From NCBI GenBank assembly GCA_902589305.1, contig CACISL010000011.1, positions 1 through 39,994 on the forward strand: a stretch of 39,994 nucleotides of DNA, read 5' to 3'. The stretch is from an uncultured Pelagibacteraceae bacterium (GTDB lineage Bacteria; Pseudomonadota; Alphaproteobacteria; Pelagibacterales; Pelagibacteraceae). Below the pieces are notes generated by a model. It did not search any database and had not been told where the DNA came from. It saw only the letters and a program-made list of their open reading frames with translations. Position numbers and translations under genes: made by a program. Shown here one piece after another: positions 25,844-33,746 of this stretch (its first letter is position 1; every line of letters starts with the position of its first letter).

Positions 25844-27289
25844 ATGTACGAAAAATTTGGTCAGTTTATTGACGGTAAATGGCAACAATCATCAAGTGGT
25901 GAAACATATGAAGTAATTAATCCTGCTACCGAGGAAATTATCGGTAAAGCATCAAAAGCAAATAGTACTGACATACAAAATGCGCTTAAGTCTGCACAGA
26001 GAGGTTTGGAAATTTGGAGGAATACATCACCTTGGGAGAGATCTAAAATCATTAGAAGAATCTCAGAATTGATGAGAAAAAAAGTGGATACCTTATCAAA
26101 ATGGCTCACTTTAGAAGTTGGTAAACCTCTATCAGAAGGTGCGGGGGAAGTTGGTGGAGCGGCTGATATTTTTGAATGGAACTCAGAGGAAACAAAAAGA
26201 ATTTTTGGAGAAATAAACCAAAGTCGTTTTCCTAACACAAAAATACATGTCATTTATCAGCCAGTCGGTGTAGTCGCAGCGTTAGTGCCATGGAATTTCC
26301 CAGTTATTTTAGCTTCAAGAAAAATTTCTACTGCTCTTGCTGCTGGATGTTCAGTTATTGTCAAACCTGATGTAATCACACCTGGCAGTGTAATGGAAAT
26401 CGTCAATATATGTAAAGAAGCTGGTGTACCTCCAGGTGTTGTGAATTTATTATCTGGTGACCCAGCAGCTATTTCGTCTGAATTAATTAAGTCAGATATA
26501 ATAAAAAAAATCTCCATTACTGGATCAACGAGGGTAGGTAAGCTCATTCTTAAACAAGCTGCAGATAAAGTTCAAAGGGTTACAATGGAACTAAGTGGTC
26601 ATTCTCCGTTTATTGTGTTTGATGATGTTGATTTAAACAAAGTCACAGACATGGCAATAACAGCTAAATTTAGAAATAATGGTCAAGTTTGTATTTCTCC
26701 TAATAGATTTTATATACATGAAAAGAAGAAAGATGAATTTGCAGACTTAATGGTTAAGAAAACAAAGCAATTAAAAATGGGCAATGGAATGGATAAAGAT
26801 ACTTTACTTGGTCCTTTGTGTACTAAAGAACGTTTAGAAGGAGTTGAAAAATTAGTTGAAACTACAAAAAAAGAGGGCGGTAAAATTTTATTAGGTGGTA
26901 AAAGAGCAGCTAATTTTAATAAAGGTTACTATTATGAACCGACAATATTTGACGATATTAAGGATAACTTTACAGTTATGAAAGAAGAGCCATTTGGACC
27001 AATTGTACCTATTTTGAGTTTTAAAAATTTTGATGAAGTAATGAAAAGAGCAAATGATAATGACTTAGGTTTAGCCAGTTATGTTTATACGACTGATTTA
27101 AAGAAAGCAAATCAAGCTTCAGAACAATTAGAAACAGGTTGTGTAGCGATCAATACACCTGTTGTTGCAGTCGCTGAAGCCCCGTTTGGTGGAATTAAAC
27201 AAACAGGCTATGGACGAGAAGGCGGTTCTATGGCGATTAAAGATTATCTTAACATAAAATATACTCACTTCGGCATTTCTTACGAATGA
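25844..27289 (+). CDS. NAD(P)-dependent aldehyde dehydrogenase (succinate-semialdehyde dehydrogenase-like)
   Basis: Oxidises an aldehyde to the acid. The 481-aa protein has all family motifs: FIDGKWQ at the N-terminus, VVAALVPWNFPVILASRKI, SITGSTRVGKLI, VTMELSGHSPFIV (general-base Glu), NNGQVCISPNRFY (catalytic Cys near 283), and EEPFGPIVPIL, with APFGGIKQTGYGREGG at the end. The pattern is that of GabD-like enzymes. It is not IolA-like in length or in the sequence around the Cys. In context, malonate or succinate semialdehyde from the downstream aldolase is a plausible substrate. The next gene overlaps by 4 bases. Confidence 0.92.
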   Translation: MYEKFGQFIDGKWQQSSSGETYEVINPATEEIIGKASKANSTDIQNALKSAQRGLEIWRNTSPWERSKIIRRISELMRKKVDTLSKWLTLEVGKPLSEGAGEVGGAADIFEWNSEETKRIFGEINQSRFPNTKIHVIYQPVGVVAALVPWNFPVILASRKISTALAAGCSVIVKPDVITPGSVMEIVNICKEAGVPPGVVNLLSGDPAAISSELIKSDIIKKISITGSTRVGKLILKQAADKVQRVTMELSGHSPFIVFDDVDLNKVTDMAITAKFRNNGQVCISPNRFYIHEKKKDEFADLMVKKTKQLKMGNGMDKDTLLGPLCTKERLEGVEKLVETTKKEGGKILLGGKRAANFNKGYYYEPTIFDDIKDNFTVMKEEPFGPIVPILSFKNFDEVMKRANDNDLGLASYVYTTDLKKANQASEQLETGCVAINTPVVAVAEAPFGGIKQTGYGREGGSMAIKDYLNIKYTHFGISYE

Positions 27290-28077
27290 GAAAAAATAAA
27301 TTAAAAAAAATGTTTAATGAAGGTAAGCCAATAATTAATGGTTGGTTACAAATCCCAAGTGGTTTTTCTACTGAAGTAATGGCTCAACAAGGTTGGGATT
27401 CATGTACAATAGATATGCAGCATGGAGTGGTCGATTATCCAAATGCCTTAAATATGTTGCAAGCAATTTCAACAACAGATGTTACTCCTTTAGCGAGAGT
27501 AAATTGGAACGAGCCTGGACAGATAATGAAAATTTTAGACGCTGGTTGTTATGGAATTATCTGTCCTATGGTAAGCAATAGAAAGGAAGCTGAAAATTTT
27601 GTTCAAGCTTGCTTATATCCATCTAAAGGATATAGGAGTTTTGGTCCTATAAGAGGTTTATTATATGGTGGGTCTGATTATGCAAAACATGCGGACAATG
27701 AAATTCTAAAATTAGCAATGATAGAGACAAAGGAAGCTTTAGACAAATTAGATGAAATTCTTGATACTCCTAACTTAGATGGTATTTATATAGGGCCAGC
27801 CGACTTAAGTTTGGCAGTAGGTGAGGAACCTGGATTTGATAGACCAGAAGGCACACTAGCATATAAAGAAATTATTAGAATTTTAAACTCTGCTAAAAAA
27901 AGAAAATTATTAGCTGGCATTCATAATGCAACACCCGAATATGCACAAAAAATGATATCATTAGGATTTAATTTGGTTACAGTAGGCTCGGATCAAAGAT
28001 TTATGAGCGCTGGTGCAAAAAAAGCGGTTGAAAAAATCAAAGGAACCAAAAAAGGAACTGAGTCTAAAGGCTATTAA
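27286..28077 (+). CDS. HpcH/HpaI-family 2-oxo acid aldolase
   Basis: Class II, metal-dependent aldolase that cleaves a 4-hydroxy-2-oxo acid to pyruvate (or an analogue) and an aldehyde. The 263-aa protein shows IDMQHGVVDYPNAL (catalytic His), LARVNWNEPGQIMKILDAG (phosphate/carboxylate-binding Arg), LAMIETKEALDKLDEI (metal Glu) and GIYIGPADLSLAVG (metal Asp). All active residues are present. The ATG overlaps the aldehyde dehydrogenase stop, so the aldehyde product is probably passed to that enzyme. No IolJ-type aldolase is in the cluster, so this may be its functional replacement; that is inference. Confidence 0.9.
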   Translation: MRKNKLKKMFNEGKPIINGWLQIPSGFSTEVMAQQGWDSCTIDMQHGVVDYPNALNMLQAISTTDVTPLARVNWNEPGQIMKILDAGCYGIICPMVSNRKEAENFVQACLYPSKGYRSFGPIRGLLYGGSDYAKHADNEILKLAMIETKEALDKLDEILDTPNLDGIYIGPADLSLAVGEEPGFDRPEGTLAYKEIIRILNSAKKRKLLAGIHNATPEYAQKMISLGFNLVTVGSDQRFMSAGAKKAVEKIKGTKKGTESKGY

Positions 28078-28082
28078 TTTAA

Positions 28083-28331
28083 ATGAGTTTTTACGTTTAT
28101 ATGCTCAAATCCATGAGCAGAAAAACTGTTACTTATGTAGGGTATACTAACAATCTAAAAAATAGATTACTGCTCCATAATAGAGGTAAAGGAGCTAAAT
28201 TCACTAGAGGCAGAAAATGGAAACTTATTTACAAGGAAAAAATTAATTCAAAAAAAGAGGCAATTTCTAGAGAATATTATATAAAGAGGAATAGAACATT
28301 GAGAAATAAAATTAAAAAAGAAAATAAGTGA
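28083..28331 (+). CDS. GIY-YIG domain nuclease (UPF0213/YhbQ-like)
   Basis: Single-domain putative endonuclease of 82 aa. The GIY-YIG pattern appears as FYVYMLKS and TYVGYTNNLKNRLLLHN, with the catalytic Arg in KNRL. GAKFTRGRKWKLIY, and the metal-binding Glu in AISREYYIK, follow. No other domain is present. It starts 5 bases after the aldolase stop and its stop overlaps the GTG start of the next gene. Whether it acts in repair or is a relic of mobile DNA is not clear; it marks the beginning of an accessory stretch. Confidence 0.85.
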   Translation: MSFYVYMLKSMSRKTVTYVGYTNNLKNRLLLHNRGKGAKFTRGRKWKLIYKEKINSKKEAISREYYIKRNRTLRNKIKKENK

Positions 28332-30457
28332 AAATCGGAATCCTATTACCATATAAAGAAAATTTTTCTCCACAATATCCAGGGGCAGTTTCATTATTTG
28401 TTTATGAAACTAGTAAAAAAAGCAAATTTAAAAAAAATATAGTCGTTTTTGGAAACACAGAATTTAAAAAAAAATTTAACTTAAAATATGAGAATATTAA
28501 TCTATTTAAAAATCCATTATTAAGTCAAACAAAACAATATGTAAATAAGTTTATTACTCTTCAGAAAAGATTTAACTTTTTAATAATTGAAATACATAAT
28601 AGACCGAGTTATGTAAATCTTTTGAGAAAAAAAATCTCTGATAAAATAATTTCTCTTTATTTTCATAATGATCCACTTTCTATGGACGGATCAAAAACTA
28701 TTAATGACAGAAAATATTTATTAAAAAATTGTTATAAAATTATTTTTAATAGTAACTGGTCTAAAAAAAGATTTCTCGAAGGTCTAGAAAATAAATTTAT
28801 TAATAGTGAAAAGCTTATAGTTGTTTTTCAATCTGCAAAAAAAAATAATATAAAGATTTTAAATAAAAAACAAAAATGGATTACCTTTGTTGGAAAATTA
28901 AATAGAGCTAAAGGTTATGATGTTTTTGCAAAAGTAATAAAAAAAATCTTAGATAAAAATAAATCTTGGAAAGCAAAAATAATAGGTGATGAAAAAAGAG
29001 AAAACATATCCCTAAAGCATAAGAATGCTCACATCATGGGCTTTTTAGACCACGAAAAAGTATTAAATATCTTTAAAAAATCAAGTATTGCGGTTGCATG
29101 TTCTAGATGGGAAGAACCATTTGGTAGAACAAGTTTAGAGGCTTCGGCGAATGGTTGCGCTGTAATAATTACAAATAAAGGTGGATTACCTGAGACAGTG
29201 ACAAATGCGAAAATTTTGAAGAAATTAGATTCTAAAAATTTGGAAAAAAATTTACAGTTTCTTATAAAAAATCCAAAAAAAAGAAAAAAATTACAAAAAC
29301 TTTCTATTGAAAATTTTTATCTTACGCATGAATTTATTACAAAAAAAATTGACAGTTACAGAACAGAAAAACTACAAGCAATTAATTCATTTAATATTAA
29401 AAAAAGAGTTAAAAATCTTCGTATTTTACACATTACTAATTTTAATGAGAGGCTAGATGGTAGATTATTTTTTAATACAGGTAGGAGAATAAATAATGGT
29501 TTTGTAAGATTGGGGCATAGTGTTTTAGGTTTTAGTGATCGAGATATTCAAAAGTATTATAAATCGTTTAATGATTTAAAAGGTGCAAAAACTTTAAATG
29601 ATAAACTTAAAAAAACTTGCTACAATTATAAACCTGATCTAATTGTTTTAGGCCATGCTGATTTAATTTCAGCTGAACAAATAGCTGAATTGAGAGATGA
29701 TTATCCAAATGCTAGAATTAGCCAATGGTTCTTAGATCCTCTTAATAAGGAAGGACCAGATTATGAGAGAAACAAGAGTCGGATTCTTGATAAAATCAAT
29801 GTTGTAGACTCCTCTTTTTTAACCACAAGTCCGGATGTGCTAAATTTTTTAAAAAATAAAAACAGTTTTTTTATTCCAAACCCATCTGATAAATCATTTG
29901 AAATACTCAACAATTATAATAAGTCATGTAATGTAGACGTTTTTTTTGCTCTTAGTCATGGCGTGCATAGAGGAGTATTAAAATCTGGTAAAACAGATGA
30001 TCGTATAAGTTTTTTAAAACAATTAATTAAAAATACCCCTGATGTAAAATTTGATCTTTATGGATTAGATAAAGTCCAACCAATTTGGGCTGATCATTAT
30101 TTTAAAACGATTTCTAATGCAAAAATGGGATTAAATTTAAGTAGAGGTAAAGCAATAAAATATTACAGTAGTGATAGAATTACTCAAATTGTTGGAAATG
30201 GTTTGGTTTGTCTTATAGATGAAAAAACTCAATATCGAAATTTTTTTAATGATAAAGAAATGGTTTTTTATAAGAATATAAGTGACTTATCAGAAAAAAT
30301 ATTAAAAATTTCTTACGACGATAAAATTAGAAAGTTGATAGCAAAAAAAGGAAAAGATAAATATATGAAATATTTTAATTCAAATTTAGTTGCAGAATTT
30401 ATAATAAATAAATCATTTGATTTTAAAAGTTCTAAAAAATTTTATTGGCAAAAATAA
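28328..30457 (+). CDS. Two-domain glycosyltransferase (GT4 domain fused to CgeB-like GT domain)
   Basis: Probable enzyme for surface polysaccharide, 709 aa. Residues about 1-340 form a GT4/GT-B enzyme: WITFVGKLNRAKGYDVFAKVIKKI, HIMGFLDHEKVLNIFKKSSIAVACSRWEEPFGRTSLEASANGCAVI, with the EPFGRTSLEA nucleotide-sugar site and catalytic Glu. From about residue 358 a second GT-B-like unit begins (LRILHITNFNERLDGRLFFNTGRRINNGFVRLGH). It has PDLIVLGHADL, SQWFLDPLNKEG, and a CgeB-like C-terminus (KMGLNLSRG, SSDRITQIVGNGLVCL). It starts at GTG 28328. The following GT2 gene starts in the TAATG overlap. The product is unknown. Confidence 0.82.
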   Translation: MKIGILLPYKENFSPQYPGAVSLFVYETSKKSKFKKNIVVFGNTEFKKKFNLKYENINLFKNPLLSQTKQYVNKFITLQKRFNFLIIEIHNRPSYVNLLRKKISDKIISLYFHNDPLSMDGSKTINDRKYLLKNCYKIIFNSNWSKKRFLEGLENKFINSEKLIVVFQSAKKNNIKILNKKQKWITFVGKLNRAKGYDVFAKVIKKILDKNKSWKAKIIGDEKRENISLKHKNAHIMGFLDHEKVLNIFKKSSIAVACSRWEEPFGRTSLEASANGCAVIITNKGGLPETVTNAKILKKLDSKNLEKNLQFLIKNPKKRKKLQKLSIENFYLTHEFITKKIDSYRTEKLQAINSFNIKKRVKNLRILHITNFNERLDGRLFFNTGRRINNGFVRLGHSVLGFSDRDIQKYYKSFNDLKGAKTLNDKLKKTCYNYKPDLIVLGHADLISAEQIAELRDDYPNARISQWFLDPLNKEGPDYERNKSRILDKINVVDSSFLTTSPDVLNFLKNKNSFFIPNPSDKSFEILNNYNKSCNVDVFFALSHGVHRGVLKSGKTDDRISFLKQLIKNTPDVKFDLYGLDKVQPIWADHYFKTISNAKMGLNLSRGKAIKYYSSDRITQIVGNGLVCLIDEKTQYRNFFNDKEMVFYKNISDLSEKILKISYDDKIRKLIAKKGKDKYMKYFNSNLVAEFIINKSFDFKSSKKFYWQK

Positions 30458-31305
30458 TGTTTTCGATTGTTATACCAACTTTTAACAATTTAAGTTATCT
30501 AAAACATACAATAGAAAGTATAAAAAAAAATACATCTTTAAATTATGAAATTGCTGCACATGTAAATGATGGTAGTGATGGTACAATAGATTATCTTAAT
30601 TCTCAAAATATTCCATTTAGTCATTCACAAGGCAATATTGGCCTTTGTTCTGCTATTAATAATGTTGTTAAATTAGCAAAATATAAATACATAATTTATT
30701 CACATGATGATTGTTATTTTTGTCCATCGTGGGATAAAATTTTGAATGATGAAATAAAAAAAATTAAGCATAATAAATTCTATTTATCATGTTCTTTGGT
30801 AGAGCATAGTTCAGGACACATCAAATTTAATTGCGGCGAGGATTTAGATAATTTCGATGAGGAAAAATTTTTAAAAAATTATAAATATATTAACTTTTAC
30901 GACCACCAAGGAACTCATTGGTCACCTTTATGTGTGCATATTGATATGTGGAATAAAGTAGGGGGTTTTAGTGAGGAATTTAACCCAGGGATCGGCTCTG
31001 ATCCAGATTTTAATATGAAATTATGGGAAAAAGGAGTTCGTATTTTTAAAGGCCTTAATGATTTTAAAGTTTATCACTTTGCATCTTTAACTACGAGGAA
31101 AAATTCAAAAGTTATACAGAATAAGGGGGATAATATTTTTTTAAAAAAATGGGGTTTTACTATCAAATTTTTTAAAAAATTCTACATGAAATCTAATTCT
31201 AAATACGATGGCCCCTTAAGTGAACCGAAAAAAAATATTTCTTATTATTTTAATTTGTTAATTTGTAAGCTTAAACTTGTATATATTAAAATTTTCAGAA
31301 TATGA
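30457..31305 (+). CDS. Family 2 glycosyltransferase
   Basis: GT-A-fold sugar transferase, 282 aa from ATG 30457 (an upstream TTG would add four residues; the TAATG overlap favours the ATG). FSIVIPTFNNLSYLKHTIESI is the N-terminal nucleotide-binding strand, HVNDGSDGTIDYL the first Asp motif, and YIIYSHDDCYFCPSWD the DxD-like metal site. WNKVGGFSEEFNPGIGSDPDFNMKLWEKG is the acceptor-side motif with the catalytic acidic residue. It lies between the double glycosyltransferase and the FkbM gene, with 1-4-base overlaps. Likely part of one glycan-building operon. Confidence 0.88.
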   Translation: MFSIVIPTFNNLSYLKHTIESIKKNTSLNYEIAAHVNDGSDGTIDYLNSQNIPFSHSQGNIGLCSAINNVVKLAKYKYIIYSHDDCYFCPSWDKILNDEIKKIKHNKFYLSCSLVEHSSGHIKFNCGEDLDNFDEEKFLKNYKYINFYDHQGTHWSPLCVHIDMWNKVGGFSEEFNPGIGSDPDFNMKLWEKGVRIFKGLNDFKVYHFASLTTRKNSKVIQNKGDNIFLKKWGFTIKFFKKFYMKSNSKYDGPLSEPKKNISYYFNLLICKLKLVYIKIFRI

Positions 31306-32009
31306 TGAATAAATTTTTTAATTATTTAAGTATTTATAAAAGAAAATTTAAATACAAAAAAATTTCGTATTCGTTAAATGCTGTTGATCTAATCATTAAT
31401 TATATTTTTAAAGATCAAGTTGCTGGCACTTATATTGATGTTGGTGCTCAACATCCTATTTCAAATAATAATACATATTTGCTTTATAAAAGAGGGTGGA
31501 ATGGAATAAACATAGATTTAGATAAAAAAAATATAAATTTGTTCAATATTTCTAGGCCGAAAGATATTAATTTAAATTATGCTATTTCTGACAAGGAAAG
31601 TGAAACAGATCTCTTTTTTTATCATGATGCATCACCAATTAATACTTTAAGTAAAAATGTTTCTTCATATCATAAAGCTAAAATTAAAGAGATAAGAAAG
31701 ATTAAGACCTTTTCCCTAAATACTATAATGCAAAAAATAAACTTTACAGGTACTATCGATTATTTAAATATAGATGTTGAAGGATATGAAAATAAGGTTT
31801 TGGCTGGATTTGATCTTAAAAAATATAAACCAAAAATAATCTCTGTTGAATTCCTAGATTTAGAAATAAATAAATTACAATTTAAGAATAATAATCTTTC
31901 AAATATAATCAGCTCACATCTTTATAAAACTTTAATTGATAATAATTATTTTTTTATAAATTGGCTCCACGGAGATTTGATTTTTGTACATAAAGATTTT
32001 AGAGATTAA
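31302..32009 (+). CDS. FkbM-family methyltransferase
   Basis: S-adenosylmethionine-dependent methyltransferase of 235 aa, likely acting on a hydroxyl of a surface sugar. GTYIDVGAQHPISNNNTYLLYKRGWNGINIDLD is the SAM-binding start. SDKESETDLFFY, SLNTIM, and TIDYLNIDVEGYENKVLAGFDLKKYKPKIISVEFLD are the FkbM signature in the C-terminal half. The ATG overlaps the GT2 stop by 4 bases. A convergent recombinase gene follows after 49 bases. FkbM genes with glycosyltransferases are a recurrent part of strain-variable surface islands. Confidence 0.88.
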   Translation: MMNKFFNYLSIYKRKFKYKKISYSLNAVDLIINYIFKDQVAGTYIDVGAQHPISNNNTYLLYKRGWNGINIDLDKKNINLFNISRPKDINLNYAISDKESETDLFFYHDASPINTLSKNVSSYHKAKIKEIRKIKTFSLNTIMQKINFTGTIDYLNIDVEGYENKVLAGFDLKKYKPKIISVEFLDLEINKLQFKNNNLSNIISSHLYKTLIDNNYFFINWLHGDLIFVHKDFRD

Positions 32010-32058
32010 ATAATTTCATGTAATTTTACAAATTATAAAATATATAAAAATTAGCTAT

Positions 32059-33012
32059 TCATATTTTAATTTTATTTAATGCGCTGTTTTTAAATATATT
32101 AGCATCTCTTATGTAACGTCTTACCATTTGTGATGATTTATGTCCTGTCATTGCCATAATACTTCTTTCATCTGCTCCAAAATCTGCAGCTACTGTTGCG
32201 AAACCTGATCTTAAACTATGACCTGAAAAATTTTGATTTTCTATACCTGCTAATTTTAGACAATCCTTAATTATTAATACTACTGATTGATCTGTTAATC
32301 TATGATCAGTTAATATTGAACCTTTTACAAATCTTCTGAATATTGGACCAGTTTTAATTTTTGATAAGTTTATCCAGTTTTTTAAACTTCTAACTGGACA
32401 ATATTTTTCATTAGTGAAGTAGGGCAGCCCTTTAACTTGGCCTTCTCCAAATTGATCTGTTTTTGATCTCCTCAAAGTTATTTTTACACCCTCATCAACA
32501 AAATCTAAGTCTTCATGATCAACAGAAATTAGCTCTGTCCGTCTAAATCCCCCGCTAAAACCTAATAGTATTAAGGTTCTATTCCTTAATTTTTTAATTT
32601 TTTCAATTTTTTGTTCATCTATTACATTAATTATTAGTTTTAAATGATTGATTAATATAGGTTTTTTACCTGTTTGAATGCTTCCTTTTTTTCTTTTTAT
32701 GCCCATTAAATTTTCAATAATAATCGGATGCTTAGTATCCAAATAATGTCCTTTTAACTTATGAACTACACCTATAGATACTAATCTTCGTCTTAAAGTG
32801 CTTATTTTGGAGTTAGCAGAAAGATGTGTAAGATATAATGATACAACTTTAGGTTCAGTTGGCATTGAATTAAATCCATGCTTTACACAAAAAGCACCGA
32901 AATCTTTAAAATCAGACTTATAAGCTCTGAGTGTGTTATTAGCTTTTGAGCTCTTAAGGTTTTCTAAAGTTTCCTCATGAAGCTTTTTTACATCTGTTAA
33001 TAACTCATTCAT
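32059..33012 (-). CDS. Tyrosine recombinase / phage-type integrase
   Basis: Site-specific recombinase of 317 aa. An N-terminal SAM-like core-binding domain covers about residues 10-105 (NTLRAYKSDFKDFGAFC, STLRRRLVSIGVVHK). The catalytic domain has the full set: Arg157 in GGFRRTELI, Lys184 in RRSKTDQ, His265 and Arg268 in GHSLRSGFATVAADFG, His291 in TGHKSS, and the nucleophile Tyr300 in RRYIRDA. It belongs to the stand-alone integrase type with GHSLRSGF common on islands and plasmids, not to XerC/XerD. Upstream of its start codon lies a lox-like inverted repeat. No excisionase or phage genes are nearby. All catalytic residues are intact. Confidence 0.93.
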   Translation of the reverse strand: MNELLTDVKKLHEETLENLKSSKANNTLRAYKSDFKDFGAFCVKHGFNSMPTEPKVVSLYLTHLSANSKISTLRRRLVSIGVVHKLKGHYLDTKHPIIIENLMGIKRKKGSIQTGKKPILINHLKLIINVIDEQKIEKIKKLRNRTLILLGFSGGFRRTELISVDHEDLDFVDEGVKITLRRSKTDQFGEGQVKGLPYFTNEKYCPVRSLKNWINLSKIKTGPIFRRFVKGSILTDHRLTDQSVVLIIKDCLKLAGIENQNFSGHSLRSGFATVAADFGADERSIMAMTGHKSSQMVRRYIRDANIFKNSALNKIKI

Positions 33013-33014
33013 AT

Positions 33015-33051
33015 TATTACTATTGATAACAATTAATTATCATTAGTAATA
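33015..33051. repeat. Lox-like inverted repeat immediately upstream of the recombinase start
   Basis: Two 15-base arms, TATTACTATTGATAA (33015-33029) and TTATCATTAGTAATA (33037-33051), are reverse complements with one mismatch. A 7-base asymmetric centre, CAATTAA, separates them. Arm and spacer size match a tyrosine-recombinase crossover site. It lies 2 bases upstream of the recombinase start codon (33010-33012), so it could also be an autorepression operator covering the ribosome site. Confidence 0.75.
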
Positions 33052-33070
33052 TATTAAGTGATTTTTAATG

Positions 33071-33083
33071 TCAATAGTAATAA
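33071..33083. repeat. Third half-site related to the recombinase-adjacent inverted repeat
   Basis: TCAATAGTAATAA is the exact reverse complement of 33014-33026 and matches the right arm at 33040-33052 with two differences. It is in direct orientation to that arm, 31 bases downstream. Three related motifs within 70 bases suggest binding sites for one protein rather than chance, although AT-rich DNA makes short repeats commoner. Confidence 0.6.
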
Positions 33084-33094
33084 AAAAATGTTGA

Positions 33095-33310
33095 ATGAAA
33101 TTAATTGCTATAATTTTTGCTATAATAATTGTCATAGCTTTGGTTTATGGTTTCACAATGGATACTAAAAATCCAAAAAGCCTCCAAAAGTTTGAAAATT
33201 CTAGGATTGGAGGTAACATAATCTTCTATTTAGGCATTGCAGGGGCCATTTGTTTCCTCATTTTATCTATTTTTGGTGCTGGTGGGCCCTTAGAGAACAT
33301 GGCTAGATGA
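33095..33310 (+). CDS. Small two-helix membrane protein, unknown function
   Basis: A 71-aa protein with two hydrophobic segments, at about residues 3-20 (LIAIIFAIIIVIALVYGF) and 43-62 (IIFYLGIAGAICFLILSI). They are joined by a polar loop, MDTKNPKSLQKFENSRIGGN. I do not recognise a family. It starts 82 bases upstream-divergent from the recombinase and overlaps the next small gene by 4 bases (ATGA). The short spacing suggests a three-gene unit with the alkyltransferase gene. Confidence 0.6.
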   Translation: MKLIAIIFAIIIVIALVYGFTMDTKNPKSLQKFENSRIGGNIIFYLGIAGAICFLILSIFGAGGPLENMAR

Positions 33311-33471
33311 TAAAATTTATTCTTCCCATAGTGGTATTTATAGCAGTTGTATTTGGAATCTCGTATTTTTGGACTAATTCAAGCTCAAAAGGCAAAAAAA
33401 TGATAGCTTTAGGCTTAATAATAGCCCTTATAATAGGTATATCTCTAACGATTTACTTAATATTTGACTAA
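33307..33471 (+). CDS. Small two-helix membrane protein, unknown function
   Basis: A 54-aa reading frame that starts at ATG 33307 (ATGA overlap with the previous gene) and ends TAA 33469-33471, whose last A begins the next ATG. The protein is almost entirely two hydrophobic helices, MIKFILPIVVFIAVVFGISYF and MIALGLIIALIIGISLTIYLIF, separated by a short basic loop (TNSSSKGKK). The perfect stop-start overlaps at both ends argue it is translated. It has the same helix-loop-helix layout as the gene before it. The function is unknown. Confidence 0.55.
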   Translation: MIKFILPIVVFIAVVFGISYFWTNSSSKGKKMIALGLIIALIIGISLTIYLIFD

Positions 33472-33746
33472 TGAAGCTAGTAGGCACTAAATTTCAGCTA
33501 AAAGTATGGGCATATTTAAGGAAAATACCTCGAGGAAGCGTTAAAACCTATTCTCAAGTGGCAAAAGCCATAGGAAAACCCCTTGCTGTACGTGCTGTGG
33601 CCAATGCTATTGGAAAGAACCCTTATGCGCCTAAAATACCTTGCCATAGAGTAATAAGATCTGACGGATCACTTGGAGGCTATTCAGGCAAAGGAGGCTT
33701 AAAAACTAAGAGATTTTTGTTAAAAAAAGAGGGTATAAGGCTCTAG
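33471..33746 (+). CDS. ogt: O6-alkylguanine-DNA alkyltransferase, catalytic domain only
   Basis: Direct-reversal repair protein that moves alkyl groups from guanine to its own cysteine. The 91-aa protein holds only the DNA-binding/catalytic domain: TKFQLKVWAYLRKIPRGSVKTYSQVAKAIGK, VRAVANAIGKNPYAPKIPCHRVIRSDGSLGGYSGK. The acceptor Cys in IPCHRV is present, so it is not an ATL protein (which has Trp there). The N-terminal domain of about 70-80 residues found in Ogt/MGMT is missing. It starts with a TAATG overlap on the small membrane protein gene. Confidence 0.85.
   Translation: MKLVGTKFQLKVWAYLRKIPRGSVKTYSQVAKAIGKPLAVRAVANAIGKNPYAPKIPCHRVIRSDGSLGGYSGKGGLKTKRFLLKKEGIRL

Noticed and set aside
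26257-26547. Reading frame opposite the aldehyde dehydrogenase
   Set aside because: Shadow of a conserved gene, with no independent support.
33095-33471. Small membrane proteins as a toxin-antitoxin pair
   Set aside because: No known toxin motif, no antitoxin-like DNA-binding domain, and neither gene shows the short regulatory RNA arrangement of type I systems.
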